64,000 nucleotides of DNA from Tricholoma matsutake (taxonomy: Eukaryota; Basidiomycota; Agaricomycetes; Agaricales; Tricholomataceae): contig AP026547.1 of assembly GCA_026075535.2 (NCBI GenBank), forward strand, positions 6,758,001 through 6,822,000, written 5' to 3'. This document shows positions 1-9,353 of the stretch, one piece after another (the stretch's first letter is position 1; every line of letters starts with the position of its first letter). The notes under the pieces are model-generated. The model was given only the letters and a program-made list of their open reading frames with translations, ran no database searches and was not told where the DNA came from. A program made the translations under genes and the position numbers.

Positions 1-1281
1 CGAGTCCCATGACAAGTCACCATTGTCCCCAAACACAATGCTATGTTCATTTGTCAGTTGTCTGATTGGCACTGGATATGTGGTCATACCCATGATGGCA
101 GCTACCAGAAGGGGAGGAGTGCAGTGTTGGGAGTTGGAGCCATGAAAGATGCTACAGCAGCAACAGGGATCGAGACTTCATTGTTAGGAATGGGCAATGA
201 GGCTAAACCCAGGCGTTGGCAAGCGAGGTTGACAGCATTCATGGTGCATTCCATGTAACCATCTCGCCCAGGGAACTCGCATGCATGGCCACTGGTGACA
301 TAGAAGTTCCTACACTTTTTACATCCACTATGTGCTGTCAAATAATGATGTTTGTGCTCAGTCAACTTAGGAGGCCTTCCCTGACTTGTAGCATTGTTAG
401 ATGTAGTATTGGCTTTAGAGGTTGTAGTAGAAGAACCAGAGTTTGACTGTTGTTGGGCACAGACATTGGGTGCATGTCGTGAGCTGTCGGAAAGACCAGC
501 ATTTGAGCCACTGTGCTTTAGTTTGCAGAAGGCATCTTCAGCCTCCTTCTGATGTGACATGGACTCTTCATGTACTTTGTCATCAAGCCTGATAAGTAAC
601 TGCACAAAATTTTCAAGGTGATGCTCCACTTTGTGAGCTGCAGCCTCTGCTACTGTGGCAGCATCATTTGCACCAGGTGCGGCTGCACCAACTGTGGCAG
701 TACCAGGTGTGGTGTTCTCATTGTCAGACTCAACATCAGAGTCATTTTTCTCCTTGAAATGGTCATACATGTTGAGGAGTTCATGAGAGAGATTTGCTTC
801 AATTTGGTTGCATAATTGTGCAGGTGAGAGATGATATTTGGTGTTTTTTAACAGTAGGTTGTCACAGCGGATGCTGGTAGAGAAATCACGGAATGGGGTC
901 GAGCCCTGCTTGGTGTTGTGAACCTTGCGAGCTAGATCTTTTTCCCAACCAGCCACTAACCAGCGAGCGCAGACTTTTGTCATGAATTCAGTGAAGGTAA
1001 GCTTTTCATAGTAGGTTTGAGACATCTGGAACCAATCACTAAACAATGGATCTTCAAATGTGTAAGCTATATGCACGACATATTCAGCCTTAGCCAAATT
1101 TTCTCTGTTTGCCAGATAATCTCAGGTGAAATGTTCGAACCAATGTAAGAGTTCAGCAGTCATTATGCCAGATGTAATGGTAGGTCATTTCCCATTATTG
1201 GGCACGAGAGTAGCTGGACCATTGTTCAACATAGTAAGGCGTTGAGTATATGCATGATATAAGGAGTCGTCGTCCGTGGAT
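1..1281 (-). pseudogene. Gag of element A (interrupted)
   Basis: The longest open stretch is 331 codons (1097 to 102). It shares long blocks with the gags of B, E and F, for example FEDPLFSDWF near its start and a Cys-rich stretch GCKKCRNFYVTSGHACEF near the C-terminus. That stretch has Cys/His spacing unlike the usual CX2CX4HX4C knuckle. A central acidic segment and a Ser/Thr/Asn-rich linker separate the capsid-like region from the Cys/His region. A stop lies at about 1121 upstream of the open stretch, and the MITE at 1282 removes the natural N-terminus, so the gene is probably dead. The assignment as gag rests on position between LTR leader and protease and on similarity between copies in this window. 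Confidence 0.75.
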
Positions 1282-2791
1282 TAAGGCTGAACACGAGTCC
1301 AGGTCACCCACAGGTACCTGTGGGTTGACCCGTGGGAATACCCATGGGTATGCACACTCACAGCTCTGGGTCATCTGTGGGAACAGATCCTTGAGGATCT
1401 GAGTATCAGTTTTTGCAGGCACAAGGACTTGTGCAAGTACTTGTGCATGAACCATTGCACAGTTTGCCTAGTGCTGTTGGGTAGATGTAAAGATACTATA
1501 TGGAGTGTAGAATACCAGTTGATAAAGAAAATAACTGCAGAATTATTTATTTACAGTGTTAAGAGTCGTTGAGAGAAATATTGGAGAAATGAGCAGGAAG
1601 AGGTGTTTGCCATAAAGGAATGACTGCACCACTGGACTAGTGTTTTGGGGACAGTGTAGATATACAGTATTAAGTGTATTATCCAAGGTTACAAAAGGCA
1701 AAGCAGTGGCATTATTGAGTTATGATGATGTGGGTTTTTGGGAGTGAGGAGGAAAGAATGGTTATTATAAAAATAATGCACCATTAAACTAGTGCAGTAG
1801 GGACAATGTAGATATGCTATGTATAGTGTGGAATCTTAATTTATGAAAGGAATTGTTGCATAATTACTGACTTATGATGGTACAAGTTTTTTAGAGGAAT
1901 GAGGAAGGGGTGGATACTATAATATAACCGCTACACCATTCTGCTAGTGCTTTGGGAACAATGTAGATATGCTATGTACAGTATGGAATCCGAGTTTATG
2001 AAAGGAATAGTTGCATAATTACTGAGTTATGATGCTACAGATCTTTTAGAGGAATGAGGAGGAAGGGGTGGATACTATAATATAACTGCTACACCATACT
2101 GATAGTGCTTTGGGGACAGTGTAGATATGCTATGTACAGTATGGAATCCAAGTTTACAAAAAAAATGTTGCATAATTACCGAGTTATGATGCTATGGTTT
2201 TTTTGGAGAAATGAGGAGGAAGGGGTGGATACTATAATATAATGGCTACACCCTTCAACTAGTTTTGGGGACAATGTAGGTATGCCATATACAGTGTGCA
2301 ATACAAGTTTATGAAAGGAACCATTAAATAGTTATTGAGTTATGATGCTATGGGCTTTTTAGAGGAATGAGGAGGAAGGCTGATTGGTATAAAATAATGG
2401 CTGCACCATTTGACTAGTGCTTTGGGGGATCTGTATATATACTATACACAGTGCAGAATCCAAAAGGAATTGCTAAGGTATTACTGAACTACAGTGCTAC
2501 AAACACTAACTCACCTGCTCAACACCTACCCGTCACTCAGATAGTAATCTAACTTGTAATATTATTGTACATTCTATCTACTTGCACAAAATGACAGACA
2601 GTTACCCATGAGTTATCTATGAGTACTTGTCTCTACCCATATGAGTACTTACATACCTGTGGGTTTTCCACTCATGGATCTGGATCATCCATGGGAAAAT
2701 ACCCATGCAGATCTGAGTAAGTGTTTTCTATGTGAGAATACTCATGAGTACAGATCCGAGTCGTCTGTGAGTAGACTCGTGTTCAGCCTTA
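1282..2791. mobile_element. hAT-type non-autonomous DNA transposon (MITE 1)
   Basis: Perfect 18-bp terminal inverted repeats are present: TAAGGCTGAACACGAGTC at 1282-1299 and its reverse complement at 2774-2791. They are flanked by an 8-bp target duplication, CCGTGGAT (1274-1281) and CTGTGGAT (2792-2799). The single mismatch is a CpG to TpG change. An 8-bp TSD is the hallmark of the hAT superfamily. Subterminal regions are packed with ACCCATGGGTA-like palindromic words, and the interior is a tandem array. No transposase is encoded. Confidence 0.85.
1560..2480. repeat. ~155-bp tandem array inside MITE 1
   Basis: The word ACARTGTAGATATGCTATG recurs at about 1651, 1803, 1958, 2116, 2271 and 2429 (spacings 152-158). 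Each copy is followed by a TATGAAAGGAATTGTTGC-like block and a GGAATGAGGAGGAAGGGGTGG-like block. That makes roughly six diverged units of a minisatellite filling the transposon interior. Confidence 0.85.
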
Positions 2792-3041
2792 CTGTGGATG
2801 ATGAGCGTGAGCGAGTGTGCAAGGGTTGAGATGCAGGTGCAGATCTGTCAGAAGCTGGAGATGCTTCGGAGTGAGCAGGAGGAGAGGAAAGAGGTGAGGA
2901 CACCAGTGAAGGTGTGTTCTCTATTTGTCAATGACCCCTACTATGCATTGTGAGGGAAGTTGTGGTAGATGGCAACTGAGACAGTTTGATAAGAACTGTC
3001 AACAGTTTCAATAACACATTGTAATTGATATCAAAAAAAAG

Positions 3042-3264
3042 TGTGAGCCTACCTCCTGCATGGAGGTAGACAAGCACTATAGAAAGGAGGGAACTATGAG
3101 ACTTACTTCAAATCACACAAAAAGATAAGACACGGCATGATATTTCAATAGCTAGGAGTAATGATATGTAGGTGGTGGTTTGAGGTTAAGAGAGCGAGAA
3201 TCATCTGAGGGGAAGTCCTGATGTAAGCATGTAAATACATCATAACAGATATGGTAGGCTTACA
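3042..3264 (-). repeat. 5' LTR of element A
   Basis: It runs from TGTGAGCCTACC to GGTAGGCTTACA on the + strand, with imperfect inverted termini typical of LTRs. It matches the LTRs of B, E and F over their whole length. Immediately inside, on the element strand, the sequence is C followed by eight T. Confidence 0.85.
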
Positions 3265-3508
3265 ATAGTCTAGAGATCCCTGGTAAGCTTTGAGTACCCT
3301 GTAAATGTATATCATAAGTTATATGGTATTGTAACAGCAGCATTAACTTGGTTGAAAAGCCCATCAGGAACTGCAACTTAGCCAATGCAATGTGTATAAA
3401 TTTTTTTGCAGGGGACCAATGGGCTCAATTGTCTTGAATTCAGCCATAACAGCTCAATGTACTTCAGAAATATAACACCAATTTTTTTCTGAGTTTTTGA
3501 GGTCTTTA
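3265..3508. other. Intergenic, no recognised feature
   Basis: This is AT-rich sequence between the LTR of A and the TIR element. I see no coding potential and no repeat shared with the rest of the window. Confidence 0.5.
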
Positions 3509-3654
3509 CACTCCCCCCCCCAATCCGAGCGGAGTCCGCTCGGACGCTCGGACTTTGCTCGGACTTCTTTGGCTGAAAGTCCTGCCAAACTAGATGTCCA
3601 GTCCGAGCTGAGTCCTCAGACTGTCCGAGTTGCTTATATAAATGACTGAAAAAT

Positions 3655-3745
3655 CAGCGGCTACTGCAGGGATTGAACCCTCATAGTCACATGATAAAGT
3701 ACAATTAAAGCAACAATATAACCGTTAGACTAAAGTATCATTACA
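3655..3745 (-). ncRNA. tRNA-like / SINE-head module (left)
   Basis: On the minus strand an A-box-like TAGTCTAACGG is followed about 53 nt later by a B-box-like GGTTCAATCCC. Both fit Pol III internal promoter consensus, except that the usual GGTTCGA has become GGTTCAA. No clean cloverleaf can be drawn by eye, so this is a tRNA-derived module or pseudogene, not a tRNA gene. Confidence 0.5.
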
Positions 3746-3956
3746 TGTTAATAGTTTTATCTCTCTATGTACTGCCCCAGCTGTGATGACAAATCAACAC
3801 AGCCGCATCACCAATGATGATGCCAGCTCATCATCGATCATCACCAACCACCACCACCACCACCATTCGACGAGGCCACCTCCCTCCCATGTCCCACTGC
3901 CACCACTGCCTCCTGAACACCCCACAGCCATGGGTCCCATGCCAGGACACAATGAA

Positions 3957-4060
3957 ATGGGCCCAAATGACTCTATCATCGTTTGGGCCCCAGGTGAGTT
4001 TTTTCTTTTTTCTTTTCTCATGTTTTCTTTAAGCTAACACATTTTTTCATTAATTATAGG
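3957..4060 (+). other. Hairpin followed by intron-like segment (copy 1)
   Basis: GGGCCCAAATGA...TCGTTTGGGCCC forms a short hairpin and ends in CCCAG. It is followed directly by GTGAGT, a T-rich tract, a branch-like GCTAAC and TTATAG at about 4060. The order (donor, branch site, acceptor) is that of a spliceosomal intron, although the flanking sequence has no sustained reading frame. Confidence 0.5.
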
Positions 4061-4388
4061 TTATATCTATACTGTAGCAGCACGATGACCCCCAAACCAC
4101 CAGATGAGGAACAATGATGAGACCACAACCCAGCACCTGCCCCTGCCAGTGCGAGCAACTGCTCGCATGGGGGAGAGTGGCTGCTAACAGCAACAACAAT
4201 GGCAGGGAATGACGACACCACCTGCCCCAGCCCTATGAGCCACTGCTCGTAGGGTGACAACGGGTGGAACAACGACAATCAGGGGAGATGCCAATGACAG
4301 TCAGCACCCCCCATAACCGCCGCAGGCAACTGCTCGCAGGGTGGATGGGGGGTGCGAGAGTGCAGGTACTGACAGGGAGACAAAAAAG

Positions 4389-4476
4389 GCCCAAGAGACG
4401 TCAACGTCTCTTGGGTCCTAGGTAATTTTTTTTTTCTTTTCTCATTTCATTTTTCAATGCTAACCAACTTTTTTTA
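4389..4476 (+). other. Hairpin followed by intron-like segment (copy 2)
   Basis: CCCAAGAGACGTCAACGTCTCTTGGG is a near-perfect hairpin. It is followed by TCCTAG, then GTAATT, a T-rich tract, GCTAACCAAC and TTTTTTTAG. The arrangement matches copy 1 with a different hairpin sequence. Confidence 0.5.
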
Positions 4477-4571
4477 GGTACAAACTACTACTGGTGATGA
4501 TGACGATGAGGGGACACCACCACCACCACTGCTGCAAGCCCCTGCTCGCAGGGTGGAAGGTGAGGGTGAAG

Positions 4572-4703
4572 AGATGAGGGGGAAGGGAGACAAGAGGGAA
4601 GGGAGACAAGGAGGAAGGGAGACAAGAGGGAAGGGAGACAAGGGGGAAGGGAGACAAGGGGGAAGGGAGACAAGAGGGAAGGGAGATGAGGGGGAAGGGA
4701 GAC
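4572..4703. repeat. 16-bp G-rich minisatellite
   Basis: About eight tandem copies of GACAAGRGGGAAGGGA. One strand is purine-only over long stretches. It produces an apparent Arg/Gly/Glu-repeat open frame that I do not regard as a gene. Confidence 0.85.
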
Positions 4704-5054
4704 GACAACAAGAGTGGGGACACCCACGACAACACCCACCCCACGCCTACGAGCATCTACTTGTGGGGTGGTTCAGGGGGGAGAAGAATGGGCACAGAAG
4801 AGTGAGATGGCCAGGGGATGACCTGGGGAGAGACAAATGCCACCACGAGCAACTGCTCATGGTCGGTGTTTTTAATTTATTTTTATAATTGATAGTTACA
4901 GCCCCCTCCCCTCGAGCTTGCGAGGGGAGGGCTTAGTATTATACATATTATTACCCCTCGCACAGATGTGAGGGGGTCAATTTAATAATCTATTCATGAT
5001 ATATATAAAAATTAGATTTGAGTAATAAATAGATATAATGTATGTAACTTTGAA

Positions 5055-5150
5055 TGACTACTTGGCTTAAGTGGTAGAGTGTGCATGTTTTGTCATCATG
5101 TGATTGCTAGCCCAGAAGGCTGTTGGTTCAATTCCTGCTGTGCACACATC
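5055..5150 (+). ncRNA. tRNA-like / SINE-head module (right)
   Basis: The A-box TGGCTTAAGTGGTAGAG matches the eukaryotic tRNA consensus well. A B-box GGTTCAATTCC follows about 63 nt later. It faces inward-to-outward opposite to the left module at 3655-3745, so the element carries the pair in inverted orientation. The spacing is long for a standard tRNA. Confidence 0.5.
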
Positions 5151-5635
5151 ATTTTGTGAGACTTATAAGACTTTCTCTAACACTAGAACTTGGACTTTAC
5201 TTGGACAGTACTTTAAAGGTGTAAATAAATAAATGCACAATTGATGTTGTCTGAGCAAAGTCCGAGTGCAGTCTGAGTGCAGTCCTAGAACAGTCCAAGT
5301 GTCCGAGCAGAGTCCAAGTGAAGTCCAAGTGTCCGAGCAGAGTCTGAGCAGAGTCTGAGCAGAGTCCAAGTGAAGTACAAGGACAGTCTGAGTGTCCGAG
5401 TGCATCCAAGTGGAGTCCGCTTGGACTGGGGGGGAGAGTGTAAAGTACTGGAGTTTTTTTCCAAATTTTGGGACCTATTTTTAATGACATCCTAGAAACC
5501 CGTACTCTCTCATAACCCATAGCCTGGAGTGTCCACTGAGGGGTATGGGTTATGAGGGAGTTGACTGTAGTTAGTTCCCCCATTGGGGTCCTTAATAAAA
5601 ATCAACCTGATATGCTTAATTTTGTTTCTGACACC

Positions 5636-5870
5636 TGTGAGCCTATCCCCTATGTGGAGATAGACAAGCACTATGAAGAAGGAAAGGAGAAATATATGAC
5701 TTACTTCTGATCACACAGAGAGATAAGACAAGGCATAGTATTCCAGTTTACTAGAGCTAGTGTAGTACAAATCATAGTTTGTGGTAAGAAGTTGAAAGTA
5801 GTTGTTATGATAGCAAGAAGTCTGTAATGTAAGCATGCAAATAAGTCATAACAATTATGGTAGGCTTACA
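5636..5870 (-). repeat. 3' LTR of element B
   Basis: Begins TGTGAGCCTATC and ends GGTAGGCTTACA on the + strand. It is preceded on the element strand by the purine-rich tract AAGGGTGGGAGGG at about 5871-5885, a likely polypurine tract for plus-strand priming. Confidence 0.88.
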
Positions 5871-5989
5871 CCCTCCCACCCTTAGAGAAGGCCAAGGGTG
5901 TTAGTGATGAAATATTAATGAAATAAACAAGTGTAGAAAAAATGAAAAGAAGAGAAAAAATTGTCATCAACCTCATGATGAGTGCATTA

Positions 5990-7369
5990 AAAACCCAGTG
6001 GGAAAAGCTACCACATGCCTCTAATCCCTATGAGCTAACCAGCTATCAAGTGCCTCACAGTCCTTGAGCTCACGTTGTGGCAGCCATCAGTCATCTTCTG
6101 GGCCAAAACTGTCCCATTGCACAAGGTATTGATGTCCCCATCCCCTTTTTCTCTCGTCAATGATCTTTTCAATTGTGTATTCTTCAACACCATTTGAGGT
6201 GATGATTGGGCCTGGTTGCACCAGTTCTTGTGATGGGAATAGTGTAGAATTGTTGGCATGGTAGCATTTTAGGACAGATGCATGGAAGGTCGGAAAACAT
6301 CTGGAGAATTTGGCAGATCTAGGGTGTAGGCAGAGAAGTCAGGGAATGCTTCTGTTACACAGTGAGGCCCATCAAATCTCAGGAAAACCTTAGCGATGTG
6401 GTCCTTGTCTCCCACTTTCCATTCCTGTCTACAGTGAAGTGTTGACAACATCACCTTGTCCCCAACCTTGAAGACGTCTTCAGCGCCTCGCTCTTTATTC
6501 ACATAAAATGCTTGAGCAATTTTGGCAGTCAGCAGAGAGTCCTTTGCATCTGCTTTTGTCAGCCAGAATTTGACTGAACAAGATCTGTGCATCAATCTCT
6601 GCTGTAGATGCAAGAGCGCTGGGCACCAGAGGGGGTAGTACATGTGGTGAACATCCCATTCATAGTTGGAACCCAGAATATCCTGTAGACACATTTACAG
6701 TGTTCATGATGTTGAACCGGATTAACGGTAGCACCTGAACCCATTGTTTTTGGTTTCACTTCATGTGGAAATGAACACATTGGTTGAGTGTTTTGCTCAT
6801 GCGCTCACTGCTCCTGTCTGTCTGTGGGTGATACACTGTTGACATCTTCAGATGAACTCCTGTCAGTGCATGCAACACCTTCCAGAATTTTGACACAAAA
6901 AGTTTATCATGGTCAGAGATCAGCTCGTTTGGTAGTCCATTTTCACAATACCATTCAGTGAAGAAAACCCCAGCAAGTTTCTGAGCTGTGACATCTGTAT
7001 GCATGGGTATGATTTGCACATCAGAGCCCAGATGATCAGTTATAGTCAGAATGCAGTTGAACCCCTCATCTTCCAGTAACAGGCCAATGAAGTCCAGACA
7101 GACAGAGTCACCACAAGGATCTGGCACTGGCAGCAGGTGCAGGGGGCCCTTTAGCTTAGAGGTTCATCCCTTGTTGCACTGACATTCAGGGCAGGAGGGA
7201 ATATAAGTGTTTTCCAAGTCCCAGCGCATGTTGGGCCAGTAGTATGAGTCTCAGATGGCTGCATATGATTTATCACTGCCAAAGTGTCCTAGTGTGTCAT
7301 GCACAAGCTGGAAGAGATCCTCTTGAAGTGTGCCATAATGCGGGATTGCAAGGCGGTCACCAATATACC
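5990..7369 (-). pseudogene. Integrase and chromodomain of element B
   Basis: From 7364 leftward: the integrase zinc-binding region (WPNMRWDLENTYIP-like, about 7210), then the catalytic core in a 123-aa open stretch (7127-6756). The core includes DFIGLLLEDEG, SDHDKLF and YHPQTD, the family's D and D/E blocks. A further open stretch (6694-6269) ends in the FRPSMHLS-like GPY/F-type region. Chromodomain-like EYTIEKIIDERKR lies at about 6180-6140. Several stops and shifts break the frame. Element C separates this part from the RT. Confidence 0.78.
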
Positions 7370-7768
7370 TGTTAGGAAACCACCCCATTACCTAATAAAA
7401 TTTCATTTTATTTTATTATGTCAAATTACGCTACATGACGCCAAATTACACTACACTTGATAGCATGAGAATTTTATTTTGCACGCATCAAAATGTACGT
7501 GCATGTATGAGTGCGTCGGTAACAACAATGTACAATATGTGTAACATAGTATATAAACCCTATATATATGCCTAGGGGACTCCAGTTGTATTCTCTTAGG
7601 TATTCCACCTACGCTTTCGGTGTGAAAGGCCTTTGTCAACAAACTTACCTATTAATAACCCCTCACATCAAAACCATCAATTCCCCATCACGAGTGCGGA
7701 TCCCGCCCCCTTCTTGTAGAGAGAACCCGCATGGTCTTAGCTAGCAGATAGTGGGTGTCGCCCTAACA
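7370..7768 (+). repeat. 5' LTR of element C
   Basis: Runs TGTTAGGAAACC to GTCGCCCTAACA, 399 bp. The first internal bases are GAAGAACACAAATTC, not the C-plus-T-tract seen in the other lineage. I do not recognise the primer tRNA. Confidence 0.92.
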
Positions 7769-8255
7769 GAAGAACACAAATTCCCATATCAGTGCGCCTT
7801 CTCTTACTTGCACATACATCATTGTTTCACCGCGCCACATCTGATTACTCACCCTTTCGGCACGAGCCAGAAGGACTTGTATATACGTAATCTACCTTTT
7901 CTTTCATAAGCCGACGCCAGGCCTCGCCTTACATTGCGACTGCCAGTGATCAAGAGGCAGCGCTCATCATTAGGACAGCTGCAACCAGACAGCCAATCGG
8001 ATCTGGTTTAGTTACGATTTCCATTACTCTATTCGGACGACTATTTTAGTTACAAGCCAAATTCAGCGATATCTCCGAGATCAGGCACTGTTGGAAGGGT
8101 TATTGATCCGAAGTGCCAAAATAGGCACCTGACGAGTGACAGACGATTGACAAATCTCGATGAACCTTATCACGTGACCCATAAACGTTTGGAGAGGTCT
8201 CGAAGAAAAAATTTTGAATTTGTCGAAGAAGTGATTCATCACAGATTCTACAATT

Positions 8256-9353
8256 ATGTCCGAACCTTCAACTTCTAATCCCAGTCCTAATCCTGTTCCC
8301 ATACCAGCACTAGAGGCAAAAATTGATGCACTCACAGCACAAATGTTGCAATTAGTGTCAGTATTGGCAGCATCACAGCCCAGACAAGCAGAAGTACAGC
8401 CAGAGACGATAGGAGAAAGAGATGATGAGATGGAGGAGATGGTGGAGTGGATATCGCAGGAGGATGAGACAGCAGAGAAATCTGGAAATGGAAAAGTGTG
8501 CTTACCTAAGTACATGCCCCCGCAAATCTTTGACGGTACCATGGAGAATACAAAATCCTTCATCAGCTCTATAGTATTGTACATCCATGGGAGGAAGCCC
8601 AAGTTTTGTACAGCCAAGTCTAGGATTATGTTTGCTCTCTCATACATTCAGGGGGGAAAAGCACAGTTCTGGAGAAACAAGGCTATTAATCAAATTGCTG
8701 TGGGAAATAAACCATTTGCAACCTTCAAGGAATTTCTGGAGAGATTGGAGGCACAGTTTGGAGACCCTAATCCAAAGGTGACAGCCAATGCTAAATTAAA
8801 GACCATGCGCCAAGGTTCCCTAACGGCGGATGAATTTATTTTGCAGTTCAAAGCAGAAGCTTCGCAAACGGACATGGGAGAAGCCGCGTTGGTAGAGTTT
8901 TTGAAAGCAGGATTAAATCCCTCCTTATTCAAGTCTATCTACCGACTACCTTCTATGCCAGAGAAATTGGACGAGTGGTATAATTGGGCAATGCGCCTTG
9001 ACCGGCAATATCGGCAGGAACAGGCAGAGTCAAAGTTGATGTACAGAAGTAGTAAATTTGGAAAGTCATCAGGAGGAAAGTCCGAGAAAGGAAAGGCGCC
9101 TCAGGCGCAAGCTCCGAGGGCACAGCCAGTGGCCATGGCAGTGACACCTATAGTTATGGAGTCAGCAGCACCAGCAGAGGCAATGGAGGTTGATCAAGCA
9201 GGAAGATGAGCCCCACTTAAATGTTTTAACTGTGGGCAGTTAGGACACATTTCTAGGAATTGTAGGCAGAAAAGAAAGATTAGGGAAGCTACAATCGAGG
9301 AAGTGAAGCCGGAGGAAGGCAAGCAGAAGAATTTTGCAGAAGAGTCCCAGTGA
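8256..9353 (+). pseudogene. Gag polyprotein of element C
   Basis: It is open from the ATG at 8256 for 317 codons, then one TGA at 9207-9209 (an arginine position by context), then continues to 9353. The N-terminal part has a coiled-coil-like start (LEAKIDALTAQMLQLVSVL). The middle has the retrotransposon capsid pattern: FDGTMENTKSFISS, a Trp-containing AQFWRNKA block and FKEFLERLEAQFGD. The C-terminus holds a canonical zinc knuckle, CFNCGQLGHISRNC (CX2CX4HX4C), downstream of the TGA. Length is normal for a chromovirus gag. Pol overlaps its 3' end in the -1 frame. Confidence 0.88.

Larger units (their letters stand above)
1..3264 (-). mobile_element. Ty3/gypsy element A, partial (5' LTR and gag; runs off left edge)
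   Basis: The element is read right to left: 5' LTR at 3042-3264, a leader of about 250 bp, then gag from about 1281 leftward to the window edge, where protease-region sequence begins. Gag and LTR match elements B, E and F closely, so this is one family. A hAT-type MITE (1282-2791) splits the first gag codons from the leader. Neither the 3' LTR nor pol is in the window. Confidence 0.85.
3509..5440. mobile_element. Composite terminal-inverted-repeat element with tRNA-like modules
   Basis: Ends are inverted repeats of about 37 bp: CACTCCCCCCCCCAATCCGA at the left, and the complementary C-rich end reading inward from 5440. Flanking TA dinucleotides (3507-3508, 5441-5442) could be a TA target duplication. 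The inverted match also extends a few bases further (CTTTACACT), so the exact boundary is uncertain. Subterminal GTCCGAG/GTCCAAG words repeat many times, as transposase-binding arrays do. The interior holds two tRNA-like modules, a G-rich minisatellite, hairpins and intron-like segments. No transposase is visible. Superfamily is unassigned. Confidence 0.65.

Noticed and set aside
1560..2480. Centromeric or subtelomeric satellite
   Set aside because: The array is bounded by TIRs and a TSD, so it is the interior of one transposon copy.
3783..4037. His-rich open frame (run of His codons)
   Set aside because: Encoded by a CAC/ACC microsatellite inside a transposon; overlapping frames on both strands are equally open.
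4553..4888. 111-codon Arg/Gly/Glu-rich open frame
   Set aside because: It is the reading of a 16-bp minisatellite; no conserved protein pattern.
3655..5150. Two genuine tRNA genes
   Set aside because: A and B boxes are too far apart, no acceptor stems pair, and they sit inside a repeat; called tRNA-like modules only.
3509..5440. Helitron
   Set aside because: Clear terminal inverted repeats are present; no TC start or CTRR end, and no Rep/helicase sequence.
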